Positions 34,540 to 47,145 of a DNA stretch of 64,000 nt are shown piece after piece; positions within the stretch are counted from its first letter, which is position 1, and each line of letters begins with the position of its first letter. Both the position numbers and the translations under genes were made by a program. The notes under the pieces were generated by a model. The model was not told where the DNA came from. It did not search any database and was given only the letters and a program-made list of their open reading frames with translations. This DNA is from Asterias rubens. Its lineage: Eukaryota; Echinodermata; Asteroidea; Forcipulatida; Asteriidae. The DNA is taken from assembly GCF_902459465.1 (NCBI RefSeq), contig NC_047070.1, forward strand, positions 9,220,001 through 9,284,000, written 5' to 3'.

Positions 34540-37018
34540 TTGCAGTTATTTTACTTTTTGACCGAAAAGGTATTTATGAATACACAAGACTATAGCCTTG
34601 TACACATTTCTAGCCCAAATTTGCTCAATACACAAGGAGAAATTTGCTAAATACACAAGGCTTAAACATTTTAGCAAAGTTTGCGAAGAACACAAGGCAT
34701 CGGACACATTTCTAGCCAAAATTTGTTAAGACTATAGCCTTGTACACATTTCCAGCCTTGTTAAAATTTTAGGCAAAATTTGCTCAGTACGCAAGGTATT
34801 GTACACATTTTTAGGCCAAATTTGTTAAGTACACAAGACTATAGCCTTGTACACATTTCTGGCCCAAATTTGCTTAATACACAAGACTATAGCCTTGTAC
34901 ACATTTCCAGCCCAAATTTGCTCAGTATACAAGGAGAAATTTGCTAAGTACACAAGGCTAAACATTTTAGGCAAAGTTTGCTAAGAACACAAGGCTATAG
35001 CCTTGTAAACATTTTATGAAAAATTTGCTAAGTACGCAAGGCATTGTACACGCTTTTAGGCCAAATTTGTTAAGTACATAAGACTATAGCCTTGTACACG
35101 TTTCCAGCCTTGTTAAAATTTTAGGCAAAATTTGCTTAGTACGCAAGGCATTGTACACATTTTTAGGCCAAATTTGTTAAGTACACAAGACTATAGCCTT
35201 GTACACATTTCTAGCCCAAATTTGCTCAATACACAAGACTATAGCCTTGTACACATTTCCAGCCCAAATTTGCTCAGTATACAAGGAGAAATTTGCTAAG
35301 TACACAAGGCTAAACATTTTAGGCAAAGTTTTCTAAGAACACAAGGCTATAGCCTTATCAACATTTCATGCAAAATTTGCTAAGTACGCAAGGTATTTTA
35401 CATTTTTTTAGGCCAAATTTGCTCAGTACAAAAGGCTATAGCCTTGTACACATTTCTAGCCCAAATTTGCTCAATATAGAAGAAGAAATTTGCTAAGTAC
35501 ACAAGGCTAAACATTTTATGCAAAATTTGCGAAGTGCGCAAGGCATCGGACACATTTTCAGGCCAAATTTGTTAAGTACATAAGACTATAGCCTTGTTCC
35601 CATTTCCAGCCTTGTTAAAATTTTAGGCAAAATTTGCTTAGTACGCAAGGCATTGTACACATTTTTAGGCCAAATTTGTTAAGTACACAAGACTATAGCC
35701 TTGTACACATTTCCAGCCCAAATTTGCTCAATACACAAGGAGAAATTTGCTAAGTACACAAGGCTAAACATTTTGGGCAAAGTTTGCTAAGAACACAAGG
35801 CTATAGCCTTGTAAACATTTTATGAAAAATTTGCTAAGTACGCAAGGCATTGTACACTTTTTTAGGCCAAATTTGTTAAGTACATAAGACTATAGCCTTG
35901 TACACATTTCCAGCCTTGTTAAAATTTTAGGCAAAATTTGCTAAGTACGCAAGGCATTGTACACATTTTTAGGCCAAATTTGTTAAGTACACATTTCTAG
36001 CCCAAATTTGCTCAATACGCAAGACTATAGCCTTGTACACATTTCCAGCCCAAATTTGCTCAGTGTACAAGGAGAAATTTGCTAAGTACACAAGGCTAAA
36101 CATTTTAGGCAAGTTTGCTAAGAACACAAGGCTATATATATAGCCTTTTCAACATTTTATGCAAAATTTGCTAAGTACGCAAGGCATTGTACACGCTTTT
36201 AGGCCAAATTTGCTCAGTACAAAAGGCCTTGTACACATTTCTAGCCCAAATTTGCTCAATATAGAAGAAGAAATTTGCTAAGTACACAAGGCTAAACATT
36301 TTATGCAAAATTTGCGAAGTGCGCAAGGCATCGTACACATTTTTAAGGCAAAATTTGTTAAGTACACAAGACTATAAATAAGCCTTGTACACATTTGTAG
36401 CCCAAATTTGCTCAGTATACAAGGAGAAATTTTCTAAGTACACAAGGCTTAAACATTTTAGCAAAGTTTGCGAAGTGCGCAAGGCATCGTACACATTTTT
36501 AAGGCAAAATTTGTTAAGTACACAAGACTATAGCCTCGTACACATTTCTAGCCAAAATTTGCTAAATTTACAAGGAGAAATTTGCTAAGTACACAAGGCT
36601 AAACATTTGATGCAAAATTTGCTGAGTGCGCAAGGCATTGTACACATTTCCAGCCCAAATTTGCTCAGTATACAAGGAGAAATTTGCTAAGTACACAAGG
36701 CTTAAACATTTTAGCAAAGTTTACGAAGAACACAAGGCTATAGCCTTATAAACATTTTATGCAAAATTTGCGAAGTGCGCAAGGCATCGGACACATTTCT
36801 AGCCAAAATTTGTTAAGTAAACATTTTCAGGCCAAGTTTGTTAAGTACATAAGACATTTTCAGGCCAAGTTTGTTAAGTACATAAGACTATAGCCTTGTA
36901 CACATTTCCAGCCTTGTTAAAATTTTAGGCAAAATTTGCTTAGTACGCAAGGCATTGTACACATTTTTAGGCCAAATTTGTTAAGTACACAAGACTATAG
37001 CCTTGTACACATTTCTAG
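34540..37018. repeat. Complex satellite, about 2.5 kb, with palindromic submotif
   Basis: Imperfect tandem copies of units of about 60-75 bp built from AAATTTGCTAAGTACACAAG, ACTATAGCCTTGTACACATT and TTTTAGGCCAAATTTG. Larger blocks of about 330-500 bp recur, marked by CCAGCCTTGTTAAAATTTTA near 34752, 35104, 35610, 35911 and 36908. The motif AAGGCTATAGCCTT is a perfect palindrome. All ORFs across it are repeat products. Confidence 0.95.
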
Positions 37019-37310
37019 CCAACCCAAGTTGACCAGTAACTTCGAATTGAAGCAACCTGATTTGGGAATAAAGTTTTGTTAACACAATAGGCTATATGAA
37101 TATGAAAATGGGATTAGTAATAGTAGGCCTATAAAATAAATAATGCATAAGCCTACATAAAATATAACCGATCGATTTGCTTAGCAGCGACGAGCGCTCA
37201 AGTACACTGACTAGGGGCCCAAAGGTAAACACCACTACAATAATGGTTATCAACCAAACTAGACAGGCAGTTTAGAATTGAGGAAGCCTGATTATGTGAC
37301 AATGGGATTA

Positions 37311-39049
37311 GGGCAGTTCCACGGGGTCGGACGTACATTTCGGACACTTTAACAGAGTGTATTATTACAGTGGTATAAATAAAAGGAATTTTTATTCTGG
37401 ATAGAGGTATAAGGCAGTCACTTAAGTTATTTTATCAAAAAATTATTCATCCATGTCTTTGGATATGGACGCCATTCGCCCAAAACACCATGGTGTCGGA
37501 CGTACTCAGAGAAAGGCCTTTTTATGAAAACCAATATTTGTAGTTCAAACTCTGTGATGTGTTTGAACTTTAATGCAATTTTTTCTTATTTATGGATTCA
37601 TCAGACCTCTGTCATTACACTTTACCATAAAACATTTGGTTTTTAAATTTGAATTTTAAGGAACGGCATTTAATATATTGGTGTCGGACGTACATTTCAC
37701 AGTGTCGGACGTACTTGTCCGAAATTGCATTCAAAAATAGGTAACAATCAGTTCAACTTTTCGCTTTTGTTATAAAATAATGATTTAATCTACCAATTTG
37801 TTGTTGTAATATCAGATTAAATCATTATTTGTTGAAAAAAGTGGTTTAATTGTCAAATTATACCACGTTTTGAGATCAATAGAAACAATGTGCATGTGTA
37901 ATGCAACTTGTACATGATGTACATCCGTATCCTTATGCATTGCTGTGCCATCCAAAACTGGCAAAACACCTAAGTTTCAAAATGTTGCCTAACAATGAAA
38001 GATATGAGTCTGCAAAATAACATTTGGTCCAAATATATTGTAGATTGGACTTGTGTTTTAAAAAAATTAAAGTTTAAAGTTCTTGGTGGGTAACTGTTGC
38101 CAAGGTCAAAGGTCACCAAGAATTTTGGTGTTAAATGTTTTGATATTTTCTCTCAAGAACCAACTTTAGAGCATTGTCAACAGTTTACTAAATGAATGAG
38201 AGCTCTATCTTTGCTTGGGGGTTACCACATGTACCTGAATTTAACAAATATACTGCAAAAACCAATCTTTTCTTATATTAATTATAAGTACTAGTGGGTT
38301 TTGGAAATGGAAATTAAAATTATTGTGTTTTTAGCAGCCAGTAGAAAAAAAGGGGAATGAAATACACTTGTTTTGAGGCAAGATTTGAGTGATTTGGGTG
38401 AGAGTTACCCTAGGTACCAATTTATAGCTTTGTATGATATTTTAAAGGCATTCAAAAAGGCTTTCACGTAATTATTTTGGAGGTGTCGGACGTACTGGTG
38501 TCGGACGTACGAACAAAATGCACGTCCGACACCAGGATTTTGTACGATTAAGAAGATTTTTTTAAAGAAATAATTCCATGGTTAGATAGAGGGCATCAAT
38601 TGTGCTTTGTAGTGTAAATTTGAAAATATTCTGCCCACAGTTGAAATAGGGAGATTAAAATGTTCACTATTTTGGTGTCAGACGTACATCGGAAAAGTAA
38701 GTTTCCTAAAATATTGAATATCATAAAATTTTGAAAGAAATTTTTAATTTTTTTTCCATCATTGTGTTGCTACCATAGCAAACTTCAAACAGGTGCAAAA
38801 CCAAAACAAACACTATTTAACAACAGTAAAAATTTTGATTAATTTGGCAAAACATTATTTTTGAGCCAACTTCACTATTTTTAAAGTATTTTTTCAGTCG
38901 AAAATAGCACTTGAGCCGCTGAATATTTTCAGTAACAAATTATATTTTATTAAAATTCATACAATTAGCTACAAAATGATGCCTCATTTGCCACATTAGT
39001 GCCATTTTGAAATTTTGGCACTGAGGTTTACATTTCTATGGAACTGCCC
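37311..39049 (+). mobile_element. Unclassified TIR element, 1739 bp, TSD ATTA, internal GTGTCGGACGTAC repeats
   Basis: The ends GGGCAGTTCCA and TGGAACTGCCC are perfect 11-bp inverted repeats, flanked on both sides by ATTA (37307-37310 and 39050-39053). Inside, GTGTCGGACGTAC or a one- to two-base variant occurs on the plus strand at about 37325, 37493, 37681, 37702, 38483, 38498 and 38675, and once inverted at about 38521. No ORF longer than about 60 codons is present, so it is non-autonomous or decayed. Superfamily not assigned. Confidence 0.85.
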
Positions 39050-39059
39050 ATTAGTAACA

Positions 39060-39275
39060 ATATAAAAAGATATAATGCATAAGCAGAAGAATTGGACAGC
39101 CATTTTGCGCGTTTACCGTTGATTTGCATTGTGACGTCATATTATTTTGTGCGGTAAGCACCAGAAGGTTAGCATGCCTCTTCATGTGCTTACGGTTAGC
39201 AGCGCTATGAAATGAAAATCACGCAGTAAGCACAAAATCAGCCGCTAAGCCGTGCTATGAAATTGGGCCCTGATC
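39060..39275. mobile_element. Diverged family E-like element
   Basis: Ends with GTGCTATGAAATTGGGCCCT and contains GGTTAGCAGCGCTATGAAAT and GCGGTAAGCACCAG. The left end is lost. It starts almost immediately after the 37311 element. Confidence 0.55.
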
Positions 39276-39714
39276 CAATGCAATGTGTCTCTTTAATAGC
39301 CAACTTTCAAATGCGGGCTAAGATGACCCTTTGACTTGTCCCAGAAACTGCCACAGAGGGTATGTTATTGTCAGCTTGTCATTGTGAACTTGTCAGGTAC
39401 TTTGATGTTATTTCTATCTAAAGACAACAGTATGTCAAGGGAAAGAAACAGTAGTCTACATACTCTGTCAACATTGTGTTTTAGAAATGGTTATTTTAAA
39501 AATTTTGTAACTAAAATGTTGAAGTCGAAGAACTTTTTCCAGTTTCATTGAAACTGTTGAACTTTACTTTTCATTTGGGTGTATTAGCCGGCTGGAATAA
39601 AAGTCGCAGAGTTTGTTGAAAGCTTTAATGGTCCAAAACAACAGTATTACAGTTTTTTATTTCTTTTATTGTCTCCAGAATTGAATTGATGCTGTGCAAT
39701 TGAACAACATTTAT
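39276..39714. other. No recognisable feature
   Basis: Unique-looking sequence, AT-rich, without convincing exon or repeat. Confidence 0.4.
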
Positions 39715-40098
39715 TTAAAGGCAGTGAACACTATTGGTAATTACTCAAAATAATTATTAGCATAAAACCGTTCTTGGTGACGAGTAATGGGGAGAGGTTG
39801 ATGGTATAAAACATTGTGAGAAACGGCACCCACTGAAGTGCCATCGAGAAAGAAGTAGTTTTCCATGACTTTGATTTCGAGACCTCAGGTTTAGAACTCG
39901 AGGTCTCGAAATCAACCATCTTAACGCACACAACTTCCTGGGACAAGGGTGTTTTTTCTTTCATTATTATCTCGCAAGTTCGATGACCGATTGAGCTCAA
40001 ATTTTCACAGGTTTGTTATTTTATGCATATGTTGAGATACGCCAGCTGTGAAAGCTAGTCTTTGGCAGTTACCAATAGTGTCCACTGTCTTTAACTAT
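39715..40098 (-). mobile_element. Family A MITE
   Basis: Full-length copy from TTTAAAGGCAGTGAACACTA to ATAGTGTCCACTGTCTTTAA. The internal hairpin TTTCGAGACCTCAGG and CTCGAGGTCTCGAAA is intact. Confidence 0.9.
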
Positions 40099-40722
40099 TG
40101 TTTGAAGTTTTGCATGATGTGGATAAATTTGAAGAAACTATAAATACATGATGAACTTAAGGGTACACCTATATATCTTTAGTGGGAGTGTTGGCTCTGA
40201 AAAGAGCTGTTGTACTCTGCTCGTCTTCAGGAGAATGCAGGACTACCGGTGGTGATGGAGCTTGTGAGTTGGTTGCTGGCTGGATGTGCAGGTAACCTTA
40301 TTCCGGTAAGCATAATTTTGCTGGGCTTACATGTAGCTATTTTGTTGTGTTTAAACAGCTCTATGAAATTGGTGCTGGTCCAGTTGGTGCAATTAAATGT
40401 AGTTTTATAAGACATGAAGGTTTGCATGGTGGAATGATAATGAGAAATATTTTTGCGGTGACATGTACGTAGATAAATCTCTTTTGATAAAAACGCCTTT
40501 GCACATTTTAGAGCGAAATTTGATAAAGACGCATATACTCTTTCCCTGATGGCGGGAAGAGTATGGAGTCCAACTGTTGAGTCCTCCCATTTATCTTTCA
40601 ACCACCATCAATCAAAAGAGATTTATTTAGATGGTATCATCGCAAATATGTTTCATAATTAAATGCATTTATGTTATTATGTTTCAATGTTAATGTTGGT
40701 CTTTTCTCCCTGGTTTCTCCAG

Positions 40723-41559
40723 GCTTACTATGGAGGTGAAGGTCGCTGCGATCAAGATATTGGGATACAGGGTGACTATGACCTAACTGAGTTAGTGTGT
40801 GGAGCATGCTCAGATGTATCCAGGGCTCAGGTAGGGGGTTTTACGCCAAAGTTTTATTTCTTGTTTTTATGTATTGTTTTAAACCCGGGGAGACCAACTC
40901 TGTTTTGTTTAATGGTGCCCAGTGAGACAATGCATTAAGCACAGACCCGAATAAGGGGGCAATTCCTCCCCCCACATACAAATACAAAGACAGCTACATG
41001 TATATTGAGCCAAAAGCATTATAAAGAACAAAGGGTCAAAATAAGTGTTGAGATAACTGTGAAATTACTGATTACATAGTTAACCCTTTTATGGATTATT
41101 TATTTGAGTATTAATTTGATCATATGGACACATTTATTGTTCATTCATTTGTGAAAGTCGACCACTCCCAAACAAGGTCACAATAGCATCCTCAAGCGTC
41201 CTCTTTCCCAATCAAAAACTGTGTGGGCGTGCGGTCTCTATTTTTTGTTTTACAACTAGTTTTACGGTCGGCAAATAGAAGAGTTAATACAACATTTAGG
41301 GAATTCACAAGATATGAACAATTTTTTATTAAAACATTTTGCAAACAATGGGTTTTTTTTCCAACCAAATTCCTCTGATTTGATTGACCTCAGATGTGTC
41401 CAAAGCATGGGACAGATTTTCTGGAGTACAAGTGCCGCTACTGCTGTTCAGTTGCTGTGTTCTTCTGCTTTGGTCGAACACATTTCTGCAATGCTTGCCA
41501 CGATGACTTCCAAAGGATCACCAGCATTCCAAAGCCAGATCTTCCTCACTGCCCGGCTG
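40723..41559 (+). pseudogene. Two exons of a MYCBP2/highwire-type E3 ligase C-terminal Cys-rich domain; isolated fragment
   Basis: PHR proteins (MYCBP2, highwire, RPM-1) are very large ubiquitin ligases that act in neurons and end in a tandem cysteine zinc-binding region. Exon 40723-40830 (acceptor TTTCTCCAG, donor GTAGGG) encodes AYYGGEGRCDQ and LVCGACSDVSRAQ. Exon 41394-41559 (acceptor GACCTCAG, donor GTAAAA) encodes [20 protein letters not shown], then [19 protein letters not shown] and LPHCPAG. Frames and splice phases join perfectly, and the residues are nearly those I recall from human MYCBP2. The preceding RING exons are not in the window, and the expected last exon (a CPLH and GCGVCRN segment) is not evident. 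It may be a partial duplication or the tail of a gene with very long introns. The product class is certain; function of this locus is doubtful. Confidence 0.8.
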
Positions 41560-41879
41560 GTAAAAGAGATTTTACTCATGGTTGTACCCGCAAGTTTACT
41601 ATTCATATTTATATTTATAGTTACTTTTAAGTCGGTTACTGTTTGGTGGGACCAGCCTCGTCACTGTTACTGTGAATCAATCAAAAGCACGAAAAAGCGC
41701 TCAACCAATGACCAAAGCCTTAACATGCTTCTGGTTTGGGTAATTAAAACGCACCCTTAACAACATGATTCTCTTACCATCCCCGATCCTCTCAAAGGGA
41801 AACGGGACATTGGTATCAGCCATGTAGCCAGCTCCTGCAAGCAATAACTTGCCAAGTGGTGGATGGATGTCAAAGAAGA

Positions 41880-42660
41880 CTTACTGGGAATATATATTAT
41901 GAGCACTCCCTCTATTGTCAAAATAACTTTGTATAAAGTTAAGTTATAGGCACTGTATGCCTATCATGTATGCTTGCACGCCAGTGTTTATGTAAAGGCT
42001 ATACATTTATCTTTTGATAAAATTTAGTCTAGTAGACACAGTTTGTAAAGAGTAGCGGGAAGTAGCGTTAGGATGACCACGCCCTCTATTGCCAGAGAGA
42101 CAAATGAGTAAAGTTAGGCCATTTTGTGTCTGTGTTTAGGGTTAACTTGAAAAAGTTTGTAATGAGTTTGTAATGAGTACCCGGATAACATGAGCACCCC
42201 CTCTATTGTCTGAATGACGAAAGTTCTGCCGTAAGAATGATTTAAAGTTTAATTGGGCCTATATCATGTATGGTTGCACGCCTGTGCTTTGTGTTAAGGC
42301 TTACATTTGGCTTTGTGATAAAGAATAGTATTATTACTCTAAATTAGGCCATTGAAATTAAACTCATAAAATTTACTTCTAGGGCGTATATCGTGTTCAC
42401 TTGCGAGTCAAAGTTGGTGCAAAGACTAGCTTGTATCTTTTAAACACACTTAACAAGAGTATTATTACCCAATTAATTAAGTCTAGTTTAATCTAGTAGA
42501 CACCACTATATTTTGTAATGAGACGTGGGAATTTGCATGAGCATCGAACGTTAGCACGCCCTCTTTCTGCCATGAACTCCAAATAAATTTGCTTCTAGGG
42601 TCTATATCATGTATGCTTGTGCATCTATGCTTATTTTAAGGCTAGTGATTATATTTGATA
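41880..42660. repeat. Degenerate tandem repeat, about 300-bp unit
   Basis: The set CATGAGCACCCCCTCTATTG, ATATCATGTATGCTTGCACG and AAGGCTTACATTTGGC-like sequence recurs about three times (near 41895, 42190 and 42540) with heavy divergence. No coding potential. Confidence 0.6.
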
Positions 42661-43253
42661 TATACATAAAAGATAATACTTCAAAGTTATATAAGCTGCA
42701 GTATTTGCACTTTATCCTACATAACATGACAGTAAAGACATTTGAATCTCCACTTTACTTATTCCGAAGTGAATAATGTTCACGTATTTTGTAATTTAAA
42801 CCTTGGCTACAGTTTTTAAGCGCAGCGATATAAGCGTAAGAATATAAACTGTAATACTACACAAGAAATGGAAAAAATGAGTTCTCGGACAGAACAAATA
42901 TCAAGCGCGCACAACATTTTAAATGTGTATCGGCTGCGAAAGAAAAAAAAAGATTTCCAGAACAGAAGGACGAACAGGTGCATGAAGAATTCTGAGAAGA
43001 AGCTCTTACTCCAGAGGGAACCAGGCATATGCCCAGTCTGGTCCCCAACTGTTGAAGCCTGGAGACAATGATCAGCCATGGAGGAACCAGACAGTGATGC
43101 TGTGGTAACGGGTTCGTATCAATAGTAACAATTACTTGAGAGGCCTAGTAGTAAGTCTAGGGATTAGAAATAACGCTGTTTTCCCCATCCAGGTTCAAAT
43201 CCTGGTTTGTATTTGGTTTTACTGAGTCTTGGTTCTAATAATTTCCTTTTCAG

Positions 43254-43423
43254 GCCCAAAGATTTCACAAAGTAAACTAATTAAAAATCAGGAAAATTTG
43301 AACCAAGACAAAGTATTTATAACTACACTGTCGCCAAGACATGGAAAGATGCGTGACTTGAGATTGGCAGGGTTTGGAATGAGCAACTCCAGTGTAGCTG
43401 AAATGGTTAAGTATCAGGTTTAG
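43254..43423 (+). other. Candidate exon, unidentified
   Basis: Acceptor TTCCTTTTCAG precedes 56 open codons (GPKISQSKLIKNQENLN at the start if joined in phase to the exon ending 41559) ending at TAG 43421. The phase matches the MYCBP2-like exon upstream and the first residues GPK are what that family has next, but the rest lacks the expected cysteines. It could be a decayed last exon or chance. Confidence 0.25.
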
Positions 43424-43550
43424 TATAAATTTGTTATCTCTATGACTTAACCCCTTCCTCCACAGGTTAACCAATCTTTTTCTTTGCAGCCTTAATTTTG
43501 ACTTGTTTGTTTCTTCCACACCCATAACCTTTTTTTTTGTTCTCATACAC

Positions 43551-43783
43551 AGTGGAAGTGTTATCGTATCTACATCAATGTAGTGTGGAAATGGAGATTG
43601 GTGAAGTATTTGGTGAAGTATTTGGTGAAGTATTTGGTGAACAAATTTTTGTGGATGCTAACCTGGATTTATATCAAATATCAGAGAAAGAACAAGGTCA
43701 AAATGCTACTCAACTTTACATCGCATACCGGCGTGAAGTTGGTTACTTATTTGACGTTGGACGTTCAATATTCAACGAGTAAC
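43551..43783 (+). other. ORF with 15-bp tandem repeat running into the giant element's end
   Basis: After a possible acceptor CTCATACACAG, one frame encodes four GEVFG copies from a 15-bp direct repeat (GGTGAAGTATTT, 43599-43643). It stays open past the element boundary at 43727 to a stop at 43780. Origin unknown; probably not a gene. Confidence 0.2.
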
Positions 43784-43848
43784 AGTTACCGGTTTGACAT
43801 TCGTCTTAAGTGCATGTTCAATACGAAAATATAAATCATTAATTTTCT

Positions 43849-45372
43849 TGTGGTCAGACCCTTTTGGCCGGGCAGTGTCTGGTATAGATGTGTAGAGGAG
43901 GGTCCAAGGAACACATCCATGGTAATTTTGACCCAGCCATTTGGGTCCTTCTATTTTTTTACTATTTTAATATAAGAGATGTTAAATTTGCAACGGGGAT
44001 ATTTAACTATTTTGCCGTATGTTTAACACACGTTTTACAGTCCTTTTTATAACGGTCAGTTTCTAGTGGTCAGACCCTTTTGGCCGGGCAGTATCTGGTA
44101 TAGATGTGTAGGGGAGGGTCCAAGGAACACTTCCATGGTAATTTTGACCCGGCCATTTGGGTCCTTTTATTTTTTAACTATTTTAATATAAGAGATGTTA
44201 AATTTGCAACGGGGATATTTAACTATTTTGCCGTATGTTTAACACACGTTTTACAGTCCTTTTTATAACGGTCAGTTTCTAGTGATCAGACCCTTTTGGC
44301 CGGGCAGTATCTGGTATAGATGTGTAGGGGAGGGTCCAAGGAACACTTCCATGGTAATTTTGACCCGGCCATTTGGGTCCTTTTATTTTTTAACTATTTT
44401 AATATAAGAGATGTTAAATTTGCAACGGGATATTTAACTATTTTGTCGTATGTTTAACACACGTTTTACAGTCCTCTTTATAACGGTCAGTTTCTAGTGG
44501 TCAGACCCTTTTGGCCGGGCAGTATCTGGTATAGATGTGTAGAGGAGGGTCCAAGGAACACATCCATTATAATTTTGACCCGGCCATTTGGGTCCTTATA
44601 TTTTTTAACTATTTTATTATAAGAGATGTTAAATTTGCAACGGGAATATTTAACTATTTTGTAGTAATATTTGAACTATTTTGTAGTATGTTTAACACAC
44701 GTTTTACAGTCCTTTTTTAAACGGCCATTTTCTAGTGGTCAGACCCTTTTGGCCGGGCAGTGTCTGATATAGATGTGTAGAGGAGGGTCCAAGGAACACA
44801 TCCATAGTAATTTTGACCCGGCCATTTGGGTCCTTCTATTTTTTAACTATTTTATTATAAGAGATGTTAAATTTGCAACGGGAATATTTAACTATTTTGT
44901 AGTATGTTTAACACACGTTTTACAGTTCTTTTTTAAACGGTCATTTTCTAGTGGTCAGACCCTTTTGGCCGGGCAGTGTCTGGTATAGATGTGTAGAGGA
45001 GGGTCCAAGGAACACATCCATAGTAATTTTGACCCGGCCATTTGGGGCCTTCTAACTATTTTAGTATAAGAGATGTTAAATTTGCACGGGGATATTTAAC
45101 TATTTTGTCGTATGTTTAACACACGTTTTACAGTCCTCTTTATAACGGTCAGTTTCTAGTGGTCAGACCCTTTTGGCCGGGCAGTATCTGGTATAGATGT
45201 GTAGGGGAGGGTCCAAGGAACACTTCCATAGTAATTTTGACCCGGCCATTTTGGTCCTTCAATTTTTTAACTATTTTATTATAAGAGATGTTAAATTTGC
45301 AACGGGGATATTTAACTATTTTGTCGTATGTTTAACATACGTTTTACAGTCCTTTTTATAACGGTCAGTTTC
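43849..45372 (+). repeat. Left array: seven 215-bp units
   Basis: Unit starts at GTGGTCAGACCCTTTTGGCC near 43851, 44068, 44281, 44498, 44735, 44951 and 45160, so the period is 209-237 bp. Each unit includes AGAGGAGGGTCCAAGGAACA, TTTTGACCCGGCCATTTGGG and AACGGTCAGTTTCTAG. The ORF beginning MCRGGSKEHIH recurs once per unit but is short and broken. Confidence 0.95.
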
Positions 45373-45377
45373 TAGTA

Positions 45378-45637
45378 GAAAGCTTCCCCTGAAATTCTAC
45401 TTACTGCAGAGGTGGTGTAGTTTTTGAGAAATGAGTAAAACAAATAATTTTCGTCTCAGTTTTGGCATATAAAAGTGTACTTTCAAAACAGTTATGCTAT
45501 GGTTACGGTATATTACCATAACTGGTTATGACGTCCGTCTGACGGTCTCAGTGAGACGACTATTCGGTTGAGATTTGTTTTAATCATTTCTCAAAAACTA
45601 CAGCATCTCAATAAGTAATATTAGAAGTGAAGCTTTC
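45378..45637. mobile_element. Foldback MITE at inner edge of left arm
   Basis: GAAAGCTTCCCCTGAAATTC at the left and AGAAGTGAAGCTTTC at the right, plus TAGTTTTTGAGAAATGAGT and ATTTCTCAAAAACTA, form long inverted arms around a TATTACCATAACTGG centre. A partial copy of one arm is at 818-872. Confidence 0.75.
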
Positions 45638-46958
45638 TGCTATCATTATCTTCAAACCAATAAACAACAAAGAAATACCAGTTGGTCGTCGAGATTTTTA
45701 AAAAAAATAGGAGGATGAGGGTCTTTTTTTCTTTTTTCTTTTCTCAGCAGGTGTCTGCTTAGTATTTCAAATCAAACAGGCCACCAATTCTTCAGTTTGA
45801 ATCCATCGCAAACTTATTTATACCTATTTAATGCATGAGGACCTATATTAACAATATTAGTTTTATGAAAAAGACGGTTACACGTGTTCGAGAGCATCAC
45901 GTCAGATTCTGGGAAAAGCTCTTTTTTTTCTTTTTTTTTTACAGAAATCGAAAAAAAAAAAAAAAAAAAACAGAGGAAAAAACTAGATATTATTGCATTT
46001 GTGCACAGATGCTTAGCTGTTTCGTTAATAAAAGTTTCACATTTCTCAACTGAGTTTGAAATTATACCATATTCAGAGAGCAACTTATTTATTAAAGCTG
46101 CAAAAATGGAAAAACTCATAAAAAAAATCATGTGATGTCATCATGACATCATTTCACAATTCAAGAGAACTTGCCAATATCTAACAATCTACAAAGTTTC
46201 AACATAATCGCATCGTTACTTCGACAGTTATATGACTTCAAAAAATGAAACTTTAATTCCGCGTCACGTGACCCCCCGATGACTTATTGATGCCTGCCTG
46301 ACAGTAAACGTGTGTGTAAACTTGAAGTGATTACCAACAACTTCACCGCAGACATCTTCAAAGTCCATTTCGAAGAGTTTTGAACCTGCCGCTAGAGGGC
46401 GCTGTTGCAATTTGTGACGTCATCAATATTTTTTTGAACTGCCCACCCTTGCTAGGCACTCACTTATAACTTTTACCACCTTTGGCCCGTTTCGACCGGA
46501 AGTAGGGGTCATGTGAGGTCACGCACACAAAATAAAATGAAGACCCAATTTATCTCTACCCAATCCCGTAAACAGAAATCTACAATCTCTTGTGGTTGAG
46601 ATTTTCAAACATTTAAATAAACGCCTTTAAGATGACGTCACGTGACCATGACGAATTTCTTTTAGGACCATCCTTGCACCAATGCCCTTCATCCCTTAAA
46701 GTTTTATTGCAATTGCTCTTAAGGAACCATGCAAAAAATTGCGAGAACTGAATATGACTGAAACAACCAAATAAAAAACCGAACAAAATCAATATCTGTT
46801 TCGCTGCGCTGCTGCGCTACTAAACATCATGTAGTTTTTATTGTTTGAATGACACACAGGAGTACCCGCCGTATGCGTCACATGACTTATACGCGGGTTA
46901 CTCAAAATGAATGAACCGTGTCGTGATTCATTCATTTGAGTGCATTGATGCGTGTCAG

Positions 46959-46965
46959 TATAAAA
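46959..46965 (+). promoter_or_regulatory. TATA box ahead of the zinc-knuckle ORF
   Basis: TATAAAA within CAGTATAAAAGCAGC, about 180 bp before the ATG at 47146. Just upstream, a palindromic stretch (GAGTACCCGCC and GCGGGTTACTC; AATGAATGAA and TTCATTCATT, 46860-46945) could be a promoter or LTR-like element. Start of transcription would be expected near 46990. Inference from motif and spacing only. Confidence 0.5.
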
Positions 46966-47145
46966 GCAGCGTCCTTAGCAACAGAATCCAATTCAGGCCG
47001 CTGCTTACTCTGCTGTAGTGTTAGTGTAGCATTTCGGCAACAGCGTATTTTATATACGATATTAAGTTCCACATATGGAACATAATATTATGTTTTCCTT
47101 TTTCTTCTGTTGGTTTTTTCAATTCTTTTTTTTTCGTTGACAGGC

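Noticed and set aside
34540..37018. CRISPR-like array
   Set aside because: Repeats are contiguous and degenerate without unique spacers, in an animal genome.
44535..44988. Repeated 61-72 residue ORFs starting MCRGGSKEHIH in both arrays
   Set aside because: They follow the 215-bp unit but are broken in many units and resemble no protein; probably incidental.
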